From Thermoguttaceae bacterium (GTDB taxonomy: Bacteria > Planctomycetota > Planctomycetia > Pirellulales > Thermoguttaceae), in the NCBI GenBank assembly GCA_017434455.1, contig JAFRFG010000020.1, positions 124,001 through 188,000 of the forward strand: 64,000 nucleotides of DNA, read 5' to 3'. The notes under the pieces were generated by a model. The model saw nothing but the letters and a program-made list of their open reading frames with translations, did not search any database and was not told the origin of the DNA. A program made the position numbers and the translations under genes. The stretch's first letter is position 1. Every line of letters begins with the position of its first letter. Positions 1 to 8,818 of this stretch are shown piece after piece.

Positions 1-2
1 GG

Positions 3-308
3 AGCTGGGACCCCAAAGAGGTCTGGGCTTTGGTCACCCTGCTGGTCTATCTGGTTGTTCTCCACCGACGGACCACCGACGGCGAGGGTTCTTCCGCGGC
101 AAACGTCTCGAAAACCGCCCGCGGCGGGATATTGGGGGCGATGGCGATTATTATGACCTGGTATGGGCTTTCCTTCGTCTTCGGCGCGGGAGGACGCCAT
201 TCCTACGCCACCGGTGAAGCGACCCGGACGATGGTGATGTATATTCTGATCGCCGTCAACCTTTTTATCGCGGTGCTGCCGACATTTAAACGCCGCCGCC
301 GAACCTAA
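3..308 (+). CDS. Cytochrome c biogenesis protein CcsA/ResC-like, C-terminal fragment
   Basis: This gene is cut off by the left edge of the window and only its last 101 residues are visible. The first complete codon is at position 3, reading SWDPKEVWALVTLLVY. This matches the conserved W-D-P-K-E-x-W-A-L segment next to the haem-handling region of the CcsA/ResC/CcmC/CcmF family, which exports haem and attaches it to c-type apocytochromes. Two more hydrophobic segments follow, with a GGRHSYA motif between them resembling the GLHSYA motif near the family's C terminus. The protein ends in a short basic tail (KRRRRT), as expected for a cytoplasmic end. A strong terminator lies just downstream. The family call is fairly secure, but the exact subgroup cannot be settled from this fragment. 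Confidence 0.75.
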   Translation, partial: SWDPKEVWALVTLLVYLVVLHRRTTDGEGSSAANVSKTARGGILGAMAIIMTWYGLSFVFGAGGRHSYATGEATRTMVMYILIAVNLFIAVLPTFKRRRRT

Positions 309-346
309 ATAAAGGTACAACCTTAAACAGCGGCGTTCTCCCCAAG

Positions 347-388
347 ACACAAGTCACCCCGCACGGCGGTGACTTGTGTTTTTTTTTT
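347..388 (+). terminator. Rho-independent terminator after the CcsA-like gene
   Basis: A perfect 12-bp stem (347-358 pairing with 368-379) encloses a 9-nt loop and is followed by an uninterrupted run of T. It ends the transcript of the CcsA-like gene and separates it from sbcDC. Confidence 0.9.
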
Positions 389-405
389 CGGAGCGGAAAA
401 TATTT

Positions 406-436
406 TTGCCCTTTTTCTCATCTTCCTCCCTACAAT
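406..436 (+). promoter_or_regulatory. Possible sigma-70 promoter for sbcDC
   Basis: TTGCCC (406-411) and TACAAT (431-436) are separated by 19 bp, which is longer than ideal. The -10 element is good. The position, about 85 bp upstream of the sbcD start and after the terminator, fits. Confidence 0.35.
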
Positions 437-520
437 AGAGATAGAGGGAAAAACAAACCGGTTCCGGCCGTCGGCTCGGAACAAATATCAACCCAGTTTT
501 TAGGAAGGATAGATTTCGCG

Positions 521-1684
521 ATGAAATTTCTCCATATCTCCGACCTTCACCTCGGCAAGAAGGTCGAGCAATACGATCTGATCAAGGACCAGGAGCATAT
601 TCTTGGTCAAATCGTCGAGATCGCCCAAGCCGAGAAACCCGATGCCATTCTCATCGCCGGCGATATCTTCGACCGAAGTGTCCCGAGTGAAGAGGCGGTT
701 CATCTTTGGGATCGATTCCTCGGTGATCTGGCCGCCGATGCGATCCCGATCTACGTCGTCCCCGGAAACCACGATTCGGCCGTACGAGTGAGCTTCGGCG
801 CGGGCCTGCTGCACAACAGCGGACTGCATATCGCGGCCCCTTGCACCGGAAGCCCCGAGGTCTTCACACTCAGCGATTCTTTCGGCGAAGTGCGGATTTA
901 CCTGCTTCCGTTCACCTCGAGGCGGGCGGCGCGCGACCTTTTCCCCGAAGAAAGTGATGAAATTAAGACCTATACAGACGCTGTGCGGCGTGTGCTCGGT
1001 ACCCATCCTCCCGATCCGGCTGTGCGCAGCGTCCTGGTCGCGCATCAGTACGTCACCGGTGACGAAGATCCGTGCCGGCGCTGTGATTCGGAAGATGTGA
1101 TCGGCGGTGTCGACAATGTCGATCTGTCGATCTTCAGCGATTTCGACTACGTCGCCCTGGGTCATCTGCATCGGCCTCAAAAGGTCGGAAACCGGCCGGA
1201 GGTTCGCTACTGCGGGACTCCTCTGAAGTACTCCCGATCGGAAAAGGACGACACCAAGTCGGTCACCGTCGTTACCCTCGCACAGAAGGGACAGGTCGAT
1301 ATCCAAACCCGGCCCCTGATCCCCCTTCACGATCGGAGGGAAATCCGAGGCCCATTCCATCAGATCCTCGACGAGGCCAAGGGTATCGACGAGGCAAGGC
1401 GCTGCGACTATGTCTATATCGTTTTGACGGACGAGATCGAACAGCCGGGGGCCATAGAACAGCTAAGGACCTGTTACCCGAATCTCGCGGGCCTGAGCTA
1501 CGACAACCAGAGGACTCGGACCGAATCGATCATTGACATTCCCGAAAATGTCCAGAGCAGGAGTATCCTGGAAATCTTCGAGGAGCTGTTCAAAACGCAA
1601 AACGGAAAAACATTCACCGATCAGCAGCGCGAGTTCCTCGAGACGCTGATCGAGGAAATGGGAAAGGAGGGAGAAACCGCATGA
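521..1684 (+). CDS. sbcD: Exonuclease subunit SbcD (Mre11-type nuclease)
   Basis: This 387-residue protein is the nuclease subunit of the SbcCD complex, which cleaves DNA hairpins and processes double-strand ends in the cytoplasm. The calcineurin-like phosphoesterase metal motifs are all present and in order: SDLHLGK near residue 7, GDIFDR near residue 47, GNHDS near residue 85, a HQY motif, and GHLH in the middle of the protein. I chose the ATG at 521 because it begins with the family's usual MKFLHISDLHLG and has AGGAAGG about 12 bp upstream; the in-frame extension to 374 is non-conserved sequence. Its stop overlaps the sbcC start (ATGA at 1681-1684), indicating translational coupling. Confidence 0.95.
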   Translation: MKFLHISDLHLGKKVEQYDLIKDQEHILGQIVEIAQAEKPDAILIAGDIFDRSVPSEEAVHLWDRFLGDLAADAIPIYVVPGNHDSAVRVSFGAGLLHNSGLHIAAPCTGSPEVFTLSDSFGEVRIYLLPFTSRRAARDLFPEESDEIKTYTDAVRRVLGTHPPDPAVRSVLVAHQYVTGDEDPCRRCDSEDVIGGVDNVDLSIFSDFDYVALGHLHRPQKVGNRPEVRYCGTPLKYSRSEKDDTKSVTVVTLAQKGQVDIQTRPLIPLHDRREIRGPFHQILDEAKGIDEARRCDYVYIVLTDEIEQPGAIEQLRTCYPNLAGLSYDNQRTRTESIIDIPENVQSRSILEIFEELFKTQNGKTFTDQQREFLETLIEEMGKEGETA

Positions 1685-4452
1685 GACCACTGCATCTGAC
1701 CATGACCGCTTTCGGTCCCTACGCCCAGCGCGAGGAGATCGATTTCACGCGACTCGGCGAGAACGGGCTGTACCTAATCACCGGCGATACCGGGGCGGGA
1801 AAAACGTTTATCTTCGACGCGATCACCTTCGCGCTGTTCGGCAAATCGACCAACAACGACCGCGACAAAGACCTTCGCTGTACGGTCGCCGATGAAGGAA
1901 CGAGAACTGAAGTTGTTTTCCGCTTTGAGCACAGGGGGAAGGAATACACCGTGACCCGCCGCCCCGCTCAGAGCGTTCCAAACAAAAAGAATCCCGATTC
2001 GATGATGGCATCCCTGGAATGCGCCGGAACCGAGATTGAGTCGAACAAGAATGTCGAGCGGAAAATCAAAGAGCTTCTGGGCGTGAGCTTTGAGCAGTTC
2101 TCGCAGATCGTGATGCTCGCCCAGGGGAAATTTCAGAAGGTGATCGAGGCCAGCTCGGTTGATCGTCAGAATCTCCTCAGCGCGATCTTCGGTACCTCAC
2201 AGATCGAGAGAATTCAAACACTTCTCAAGGATAGAGTCAAAAAGCTCAACGCAGAAAAGAAAACTCTCGACACCAAGCTCGAAACGAATGTCGCCCACAT
2301 AAGCTGCGGCGATGAGATCACCGACGAGAGTCTGCGTTCTTTGTTCGGGAAACTCCAAGAGGGAAATCTTCTTCCCGACCAGATCATCGAACTGGCCAAG
2401 GGGCTGGCCGACGCCGACCAGCTGGCTATCGGGACGATCGACAGCGAGCTGAAGACTCTTGAGACGACGATCAAAACGCTCGATGGGGAGGTTACCCGCG
2501 AAAATGACGCGCTAGCCAAGGAAAATCAGATCAAATCGAATCAAGACAATCTCCAACAGGCCCAAAAGGATCTGAAAGATGCCGAAAAGGCGCGCGATGA
2601 AGCCCATAGCAAAAAAAGTCAGGGGAATGAACTCATCGCTAAAGCCGGCGCCCTGAAAAAGACCCTCCCCGACTACGAGTCGCTGGATACAAAACGAGAG
2701 GAACTGTCCGGAGACAAGGCGTCACTCAAGGAAAAACAGGCGAAGCTGGCACAAAGCAATCAGACGATTCAGAACGAAGACAATCGACTGAATACACTCA
2801 AGGAGGATGCGAAATCACTGAGTGACACCGGCCAAAATCAAGCCGAGCTGAATGCGGCGCTGAACGATGCCACCAGACGCGCCGAGGAGGTGGAGACACT
2901 TCTGAAGGACAGCCGCGATTTGGGTCGGCAGGAGCGGGAACTCCTGCAAGCTCAGGGAGTCTTCAAAGAGGCCCAGGAGAAGGCCGAACAGGCTCGTGCC
3001 GAGCACTCGCGGCTGAACCGAACCCTCCTCAGCGCTCAGGCGGGGATCCTCGCCGAGAAACTTACCGAGGGGACCCCCTGCCCGGTCTGCGGATCGACAC
3101 ACCACCCTCAAAAGGCCGTTCGTCCTGACAACGCGCCGACGGAAGAGGAAGTGGAAACGGCTAAGGCGCGGGCCGAAAAACTCGAGAAAGACGCTCAGGT
3201 CAAGAGCGCCCAAGCCGCCGCCTGCGCCGCGAAAGTCGACGCGAAACGCGAGTCGATCAAAGAGACAGCCGCGAAGCTGTTCGGTTCGATCCCGCCCGAG
3301 CGCGCGGAGACGACCGCCGAAAGCGAACGGGAGGCGCTGCGGGAGAAGAAATCGGCTTTGAAGAAATCGATCGCCGAGGAGGCGCAGCGCGCCAAGCGCA
3401 AAACGGAGTTGGACGAGGTGATTCCGAAGCTGGAAGGGAAGATCGCGAAGGATCGAGAAAGCCAGCAAACTCTCTCCCAGGAAATCGCTGGTCTGGGATC
3501 CAAGATCCAGACCAACGAGGCGGCAATCGCGGAGCTGGCCAAAAATCTGGCGTTCCCCAGTCAGAAGGACGCCGAGAAGGAGATCTCGCGCCTGGAAGGT
3601 GAAGCGGCGGCGATCGATCGGGCGATCGAAAACGCTGACCAGAAGCGCAACGAACTGACCAACAAGATCAGCGGCTTCGAATCGGCGATTCAGACGCTGA
3701 CCGAAGAGCTGGCAAATGTCAAACGAATCGATCTCGAGGAACATAAGAAGTCCCTCGATGACGCCCATTCGCGGCAAAAAGCACTGGGTCAACGCCGAGA
3801 TGACCTCGTCACGGAAAAAAGCGCCAATCGCCGCGCGGAAAATAATATCCGCGAGATCAACGAGGAACTGACCGTCGTCCGCGAAAAACTCGCCTGGATC
3901 AAGGAACTCTCCGATACGGCAAATGGGGAACTCAGCGGCAAACCGAGAGTCCCCTTGACAACCTACTTCCTCCGCTCCCTCTTCGGCCGGGTGATTCACC
4001 GAGCCAATCGCCGACTCAATACGATGACCAAAGGGGGCTATCAGTTCACCATCCCCGAAGATCTCACCGCGAAGGGGAACTCACAGGTCGGCCTGGAGCT
4101 GAATGTGAAGGACAACTCCAACGGTACCGTCCGGAACGTGAGGACCCTCTCCGGCGGCGAGAAATTCAAGGCGTCATTGTCCCTGGCGCTGGGTTTGGCC
4201 GACGAGATCCAAGCGAACGCCGGCGGTGTTCGGCTCAACGCGCTGTTCGTCGACGAGGGGTTCGGAACACTCGACGACGAATCGCTCCAGGACGCCTACA
4301 AGGCACTGGTTCAACTCAGTGACGAGAAGGGAGAGAAGCGTCTGACCGGAATCATCTCGCATGTCGGAGAACTCAAGCGGCTCATCCCCAATCAGATCGT
4401 CGTCACAAAGGCGCACGACGGCACCAGCCGTGCCAGGATGATCACTGACTAG
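1681..4452 (+). CDS. sbcC: Exonuclease subunit SbcC (Rad50-type ATPase)
   Basis: This 923-residue protein is the SMC-like ATPase partner of SbcD. The N terminus has an AAA Walker A (GDTGAGKTFIFDAITFALFG, residues about 31-50) and a Q-loop region (QIVMLAQGKF). Long coiled coils rich in Lys, Glu and Ala flank a central zinc hook, CPVC, at about residues 467-470, through which two Rad50-like molecules dimerise. The C-terminal head carries the ABC signature LSGGEKFKASL and a Walker B ending in FVDEGFGTLDD. Length and layout match bacterial SbcC. It overlaps sbcD by 4 bp and is followed by a strong terminator, so the two genes form a self-contained operon. Confidence 0.95.
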   Translation: MRPLHLTMTAFGPYAQREEIDFTRLGENGLYLITGDTGAGKTFIFDAITFALFGKSTNNDRDKDLRCTVADEGTRTEVVFRFEHRGKEYTVTRRPAQSVPNKKNPDSMMASLECAGTEIESNKNVERKIKELLGVSFEQFSQIVMLAQGKFQKVIEASSVDRQNLLSAIFGTSQIERIQTLLKDRVKKLNAEKKTLDTKLETNVAHISCGDEITDESLRSLFGKLQEGNLLPDQIIELAKGLADADQLAIGTIDSELKTLETTIKTLDGEVTRENDALAKENQIKSNQDNLQQAQKDLKDAEKARDEAHSKKSQGNELIAKAGALKKTLPDYESLDTKREELSGDKASLKEKQAKLAQSNQTIQNEDNRLNTLKEDAKSLSDTGQNQAELNAALNDATRRAEEVETLLKDSRDLGRQERELLQAQGVFKEAQEKAEQARAEHSRLNRTLLSAQAGILAEKLTEGTPCPVCGSTHHPQKAVRPDNAPTEEEVETAKARAEKLEKDAQVKSAQAAACAAKVDAKRESIKETAAKLFGSIPPERAETTAESEREALREKKSALKKSIAEEAQRAKRKTELDEVIPKLEGKIAKDRESQQTLSQEIAGLGSKIQTNEAAIAELAKNLAFPSQKDAEKEISRLEGEAAAIDRAIENADQKRNELTNKISGFESAIQTLTEELANVKRIDLEEHKKSLDDAHSRQKALGQRRDDLVTEKSANRRAENNIREINEELTVVREKLAWIKELSDTANGELSGKPRVPLTTYFLRSLFGRVIHRANRRLNTMTKGGYQFTIPEDLTAKGNSQVGLELNVKDNSNGTVRNVRTLSGGEKFKASLSLALGLADEIQANAGGVRLNALFVDEGFGTLDDESLQDAYKALVQLSDEKGEKRLTGIISHVGELKRLIPNQIVVTKAHDGTSRARMITD

Positions 4453-4487
4453 CGCCATGAACGCGGCCGCGAAGCCGGCGGCTGAAC

Positions 4488-4524
4488 AAAAAAAGGGGGA
4501 AGCTGAAAAGCTTCCCCTTTTTTG
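4488..4524. terminator. Bidirectional intrinsic terminator after sbcC
   Basis: A run of A, a GC-rich stem of about 10 bp (4495-4504 with 4509-4518) closed by a GAAA tetraloop, and a run of T. Having A before and T after lets it work in both directions, serving sbcC and the convergent GYF_2 gene. Confidence 0.9.
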
Positions 4525-4561
4525 TTGCTGTGTCCGGCCGCGTTCGTAAAGGCAAACGTGA

Positions 4562-5440
4562 TCAGGGCTTCATCAGCCGTTTCTTGAGCTTTTTGAACCC
4601 GGTTTTAAGCGGCTCCCAAAGGAGGAGAAACATCTTTTTCGCGTTCGGGATCAGCGCGGGGATTTCGCTGCGGTGTTTCGACCAGACCGTCGCGGGGACG
4701 ACAAGCCCCACGCAGGAGACGGCCAGCAAGATCGTCATCACGGCCAGGCAGTGCAGAACACTGAGCCACTTGGGAAAGGGGAGCAGGCAGTCGATCACGA
4801 AGAGAAAGGTGGCGAACGCGGTCAAGGCAAAGAGGAAAAAAGAGGCCGCCAGCCAAGCGACAAAGACATTTGGTTCCCCCGCCGAAGAGGACTGACCGGC
4901 AAGACTAACGGTGCGATCGAACGGATCCTCCTCGTCGGACGGGGTGTTCGCCCCGGAGGAATGGTCCTTCTGTAAGGAAACCTTCTTTTGTGGGGTCTTC
5001 CCGCGCGATTCCTCCGCGTGGGGCGGCTCGGGCCGAGGGGAACGCAGCTGGGCACTGGGGGGCCAGAGGCGAGGCTGCTGCGGCATGGAGGATACCCCGT
5101 AGACATCGCCGTTCGAGCCGGAACTTTGATCGGGTTTGACCGTCCCCTCCTCCATCCGCTGGGTAGGATCGTTCCCCACGGAATCGTTCTCGGCGGCACG
5201 CTCTTCGGATTTTCGCTCGTCGGCGGCGGGATCGAACTGATCGTCAACAGCGGCGAAAGCACTCTCGGTGAAAAGTCCGCGGATCTGTTTGGCCTCGATC
5301 CATGAACCGTCGGCCAGCTCCATCGTCGTCTGTGGGAGGATGGCTCCGTCCCGAACCAGAGCCCGTATCTGGCTCATCGTCACCGGACCAAGGCGATTTC
5401 CGTCGGAATCGTAATAGTACAGCTGTGTTGCGGTCGCCAC
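4562..5440 (-). CDS. GYF_2 (DUF4339) domain membrane protein
   Basis: This protein of about 292 residues has three parts. The first 60 residues or so form a GYF_2 domain, with the LYYYDSDGNRLGPVTMSQI start, an Asp-Gly-Ser-Trp turn and a closing GLF. The middle is a hydrophilic, Pro/Ser/Glu-rich linker of about 120 residues. The C-terminal third has two long hydrophobic helices, probably membrane spans, and a basic end. GYF_2 domains are common in planctomycetes and their relatives and are thought to bind proline-rich peptides; no function is known. The longest reading starts at TTG 5443, but the GTG at 5440 is better spaced from the GAGGGAG ribosome site. It is one of three GYF_2 proteins in this window. 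Confidence 0.8.
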   Translation of the reverse strand: MATATQLYYYDSDGNRLGPVTMSQIRALVRDGAILPQTTMELADGSWIEAKQIRGLFTESAFAAVDDQFDPAADERKSEERAAENDSVGNDPTQRMEEGTVKPDQSSGSNGDVYGVSSMPQQPRLWPPSAQLRSPRPEPPHAEESRGKTPQKKVSLQKDHSSGANTPSDEEDPFDRTVSLAGQSSSAGEPNVFVAWLAASFFLFALTAFATFLFVIDCLLPFPKWLSVLHCLAVMTILLAVSCVGLVVPATVWSKHRSEIPALIPNAKKMFLLLWEPLKTGFKKLKKRLMKP

Positions 5441-5558
5441 CAATGTACTCCCTCTTTTCCCAAAAGGAACGGCTCAGTCATACGCCGCCCAACCGTGGAT
5501 TATATCGGCCCTGTCGGCAAGATAAAAGAGGCGCGATTCAATCCGTGCCCTTGGGTGT

Positions 5559-6641
5559 TTAAGACGGTTTGGGGGGTTGGGGATAATTCTCGGCGGCCGC
5601 GGTAATCTCCTCTTGAATCATCTGCCGCAGCGGTTCGGGACTAATCACGGTCGCGAAGCGCCCGAAGCTCAAAATCCAGCTTTTCAGCTCCACCGTGTAC
5701 TTGAGCTTCATCTCCATCAAGACGCTGTTATCCTCCTGCGGGGTAAATTTTTGAGATTCGTTCCAGATATGTTCCTGGACGTAGCGGACAACTTCACGCT
5801 CGAATCGGATCACCACCTTTTCGGGTTTCTGGCCGACATGATCTTTCTGATAGACCCCGAACATCTCTTGGAAATAGCGATCCTCGTTTCGGGAAAAGGC
5901 CGGCAAAACCTTGAACGTCTTGTCCGTTTTCAGCGCCGAAATCATACGATTGATCTTCCAGTGGCGGATATCTCGCGTTCGGCAGGAATAACCGACGACG
6001 TAATAAGTCCCGCGGTGATTCAAAATCTTGTAGGGATGGATGTCATAAACCCGCGGGGCATCCGCGCTTAAGGATTGATACTCAATTCGAACACAATGGT
6101 GCTTTTCGACGGCCGCCCAGATATCGTCGAGAATCTGGGCCTTGTCGGTATAGTCACTCCAGCCGATGCGGGTATTTTGGACCGATTCGAATAGGCGGTC
6201 ACAAAAAGCCGCTACCCGGGGACCGAGGGAGCGGCGGATCTTCTCCAGCGCCCGACTGGCCGCGTCCCAGATAAAGGTTCCCATCAACGGGGCGAGGAAA
6301 CGACGGCCCATGAACATCGCGGCGGCTTCGTCATAAGTGAATCGAGGCCTCGCCTCATCCTCGTCGCCATCGCTCCACATCGAACCATCGTTGACCGCCA
6401 GAACCTTCCGGCCGGAACTGTTCCTGCACTCGATGATGGGAAAACCGTGACTTTTGAGCACCTTCAGATCCCGGCGGATCGTCCGTGTGCTGACACCGAA
6501 CTCCCGCGCTAAAGTCTCTATATCGACGCCGTCGCTGTGCGCGGAGAGAAAACCTAAAACCTTCAAAAGCCGGTTGGCCGATTTGCTCTCCCGCATCCCC
6601 TCTTGCGGCAGCTGCTCCGGTGTCTTCCTTTCTTTGCGCAT
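5559..6641 (-). CDS. WYL-domain transcriptional regulator (YafY/DeoR-like HTH)
   Basis: This 360-residue regulator has an N-terminal helix-turn-helix (about residues 20-75, containing SVSTRTIRRDLKVLK-type recognition sequence) and a WYL sensor domain in the second half, where the conserved stretch HPYKILNHRGTYYVVGY and a following RHWKINRM segment can be seen. WYL domains bind small ligands or nucleic acid and are typical of one-component regulators. A C-terminal extension (WCX-like) follows. AGGAGCGG precedes the ATG. It is transcribed away from the ROK kinase gene across about 310 bp that hold a 25-bp palindrome and a strong promoter, so autoregulation or control of the kinase is a reasonable inference. 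The natural ligand is unknown. Confidence 0.88.
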   Translation of the reverse strand: MRKERKTPEQLPQEGMRESKSANRLLKVLGFLSAHSDGVDIETLAREFGVSTRTIRRDLKVLKSHGFPIIECRNSSGRKVLAVNDGSMWSDGDEDEARPRFTYDEAAAMFMGRRFLAPLMGTFIWDAASRALEKIRRSLGPRVAAFCDRLFESVQNTRIGWSDYTDKAQILDDIWAAVEKHHCVRIEYQSLSADAPRVYDIHPYKILNHRGTYYVVGYSCRTRDIRHWKINRMISALKTDKTFKVLPAFSRNEDRYFQEMFGVYQKDHVGQKPEKVVIRFEREVVRYVQEHIWNESQKFTPQEDNSVLMEMKLKYTVELKSWILSFGRFATVISPEPLRQMIQEEITAAAENYPQPPKPS

Positions 6642-6687
6642 CAGACCGCTCCTGAAACAATCTCACCGAAAATGGTTTCTCTTGCTC

Positions 6688-6712
6688 GCCGGCTCTTCCC
6701 GGAAGAGCCGGC
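6688..6712. promoter_or_regulatory. 25-bp near-perfect palindrome upstream of the WYL regulator gene
   Basis: Two 12-bp arms, GCCGGCTCTTCC and its exact reverse complement, are separated by a single C. The site lies 46-71 bp upstream of the WYL regulator start and just downstream of a possible minus-strand -10 box (ATTGTA on the plus strand, 6723-6728). No T-run follows in either direction, which argues against a terminator. An operator for the regulator is the best inference; a stable mRNA leader hairpin is the alternative. Confidence 0.55.
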
Positions 6713-6791
6713 CCCTCGGGTAATTGTAGTTAAGTCCCTCGCAAAATAATATCCCAGTTTGAGGGAAAAATCCCCGACTCCGATCCGTTTC

Positions 6792-6819
6792 TTGACAAAA
6801 AAAGACCTTTTACTATACT
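6792..6819 (+). promoter_or_regulatory. Strong sigma-70 type promoter for the ROK kinase
   Basis: TTGACA (6792-6797, perfect consensus) and TATACT (6814-6819) are separated by 16 bp. The predicted transcript starts near 6826, leaving a leader of 75-130 nt depending on which kinase start is used. Confidence 0.75.
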
Positions 6820-6955
6820 GTTTAGCGGGCTGATATTATCCATTTTGGCGCAGGCGCCGCTTTTGCGGCTGCCGATACTCTGCGAGAAAGAACATCGGCT
6901 TATGACTTTCAAGAAAACAATCTATTCCGCCGGCCGTGTCAACAAGCGGCACGAG

Positions 6956-8059
6956 ATGACCTATTATTTCGGTATCGACCTTGGTGGAACCAGTATCAAA
7001 ATCGGGTTGGTCAACAACAACGGCGAGCCGGTCTGCCTGTATACCATCCCGACACGCAGTGAGCGCGGTCCCGAAGAGGCGCTTGTCCGGATCAACAGCA
7101 TCATCGAAAGAGTCCTGGCCGATACCCTCATCGATCGTTCCAGCATTGCCGGCGTCGGCCTGGCCACTCCCGGAACGATGAATATCCCTAAGGGGATGCT
7201 TCTGGCCCCCTCCAATCTCCCCAGCTGGAAAAATTTCCCCATCCGTGACCGACTGCGTGATGTCTGCGGTTTCCCGGTCACGTTCTGCCATGACGCCTCC
7301 GCGGCCGCCTACGGGGAATATTGGCATGGGGCGGCTCAAGGCGAGGAAGGGGTTATTACCATCACCCTCGGGACAGGTATCGGCTGCGGAATTGTCCTGC
7401 GCGGGGAGGTCTGGGACGGTATCCACTGCCATGGCGGCGAGTGCGGCCATATCATTATCGATATGTCCCCCACCGCCCGCTGGTGCAACTGCGGGCAGCA
7501 GGGGCACCTCGAGGCCTACGCCAGCGCCACCGGCGTGGTGAAGCGAACCTTGGAGATGGTTCACGCCGGACTGAATACGTCGCTCTCCCAGAGAATCTAT
7601 TCGATCGAGCAGCAGCAGGAAATCCCGAAAATTCTCTTTGAAGAGGCCTCCGCCGGTGACGCCCTCTCCCTTCGGATCATCGACGAGACCGCGTTTTATC
7701 TGGCTTTAGGCCTGGTCTCCATCGTCAATACGGTCGACCCCTCCTGTATCCTTATCGGCGGGGCGATGACCTTTGGCGGCAAAGAAACCGAGCTCGGCCG
7801 CAATTTTCTCCAGACCATCGATCGTCAGTTCCGTCAGCGTACCTTCTCTTACCTGGCCGAAAGAATCCGGATCGATTACGCCCAGCTCGGCTCCGACGCG
7901 GGCTTTATCGGCGCCGCGGGATTGGCGAAGCACGAAAATGAAACGAAAACAGTGCCTGAACAGTCCCTCTCTTCGATCAAGAGAGTATCGGCCAAACCGA
8001 TCAAACAGACGAAACAGACCAAGCACCGAAAACCGAAGAGCGGCAAGAAAGCCCAGTAA
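6956..8059 (+). CDS. ROK-family sugar kinase (glucokinase-like)
   Basis: This protein of about 367 residues is a cytoplasmic ROK kinase that would phosphorylate glucose or a related hexose. It shows the phosphate-1 motif FGIDLGGTSIKIGLV at the N terminus, a catalytic Asp in FCHDASAAAYGE, the glycine-rich TITLGTGIGCGIVL segment, the ROK zinc-binding pattern CHGGECGH ... CNCGQQGHLEAYAS, and an adenosine-binding IGGAMTF segment near the C terminus. I chose the ATG at 6956 because it abuts the conserved motif; an in-frame ATG at 6902 and a TTG at 6845 are also possible, and none has a strong ribosome site. The last 45 residues or so are a Lys-rich tail outside the fold. It lies divergent to a WYL regulator, which may control it. 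Confidence 0.88.
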   Translation: MTYYFGIDLGGTSIKIGLVNNNGEPVCLYTIPTRSERGPEEALVRINSIIERVLADTLIDRSSIAGVGLATPGTMNIPKGMLLAPSNLPSWKNFPIRDRLRDVCGFPVTFCHDASAAAYGEYWHGAAQGEEGVITITLGTGIGCGIVLRGEVWDGIHCHGGECGHIIIDMSPTARWCNCGQQGHLEAYASATGVVKRTLEMVHAGLNTSLSQRIYSIEQQQEIPKILFEEASAGDALSLRIIDETAFYLALGLVSIVNTVDPSCILIGGAMTFGGKETELGRNFLQTIDRQFRQRTFSYLAERIRIDYAQLGSDAGFIGAAGLAKHENETKTVPEQSLSSIKRVSAKPIKQTKQTKHRKPKSGKKAQ

Positions 8060-8114
8060 ACAAAGACTCGCGGCGATATAACAAACCAGCTGTCAATAAT
8101 CCGAGGAGTGTCCT

Positions 8115-8810
8115 ATGTACTATGTCAGGATGAACGGAATTGCCTATGGTCCCTACACCGAGGAAACCCTTCGCGGCTACATCGCTGAGGGAAGGATCAT
8201 CCCTGAAAGCGAAATCTCTTTAGACGGTGAAAACTGGCGCAGCGCGGGCGAGGTTCCCGGGCTGTTCCCCCCTTCCGGGACGGAATTCGGCGGCTTGTCC
8301 GATACCGCCCCAAGCGGCGCCGCGCCGGGGGTTCACAAGTCCTCTTTTTTCGGTGATTACATCGGCTGCTGGAAAAAGTACGGATCCATCCGGGGACGGG
8401 CCAGGCGGCGTGAATACTTCGCCTGGTTTCTGTTCAACGCGATTATTATTTTCGTGATCCTCACGGTTTCGCTCGCGGTCGCCAAAAGAAACGGTGTCGA
8501 TATTACGGTTTTGCAGCGTATCAACGCGACCCCTGCGATCAACGCAGCCACCCCGGATGAAACAATCGAGCTCATCCGGCCGCTGGCTCCCTACTTTCTT
8601 CCGATGATGGTCTACGCGTTCCTCTCCATTCTCCCGAGTATCGCCGTGGCGGTCCGCCGCCTCCACGATATGAACTTTTCGGGCTGGTGGTACCTGCCGA
8701 TCCTGGCTTTCACGGTTGTTCCGATCGTCGGATCCATCCCGAAACTATTGCTGTTTTTCATCCCGGGAACAGCATCCGGCAATCGCTTTGGCCCCAATCC
8801 TCGCAGATAA
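8115..8810 (+). CDS. GYF_2-DUF805 membrane protein
   Basis: This 231-residue protein fuses an N-terminal GYF_2 domain (MYYVRMNGIAYGPYTEETL to PGLFPP, about 55 residues) to a DUF805 (YhaH/YhaI-like) membrane domain starting near residue 75. DUF805 is recognised by the GRARRREYFAWFLFN motif, four hydrophobic segments, and the AVRRLHDMNFSGWW motif. Its function is unknown. It follows the ROK kinase by 55 bp on the same strand with a clear GAGG ribosome site, so it may be co-transcribed. It is the second of three GYF_2 proteins in this window. Confidence 0.85.
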   Translation: MYYVRMNGIAYGPYTEETLRGYIAEGRIIPESEISLDGENWRSAGEVPGLFPPSGTEFGGLSDTAPSGAAPGVHKSSFFGDYIGCWKKYGSIRGRARRREYFAWFLFNAIIIFVILTVSLAVAKRNGVDITVLQRINATPAINAATPDETIELIRPLAPYFLPMMVYAFLSILPSIAVAVRRLHDMNFSGWWYLPILAFTVVPIVGSIPKLLLFFIPGTASGNRFGPNPRR

Positions 8811-8818
8811 GGCCTGAC

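Noticed and set aside
2815-3999. 394-codon minus-strand frame inside sbcC
   Set aside because: It lies opposite the coiled-coil coding sequence of sbcC and has no motif or ribosome site; it is a shadow frame.
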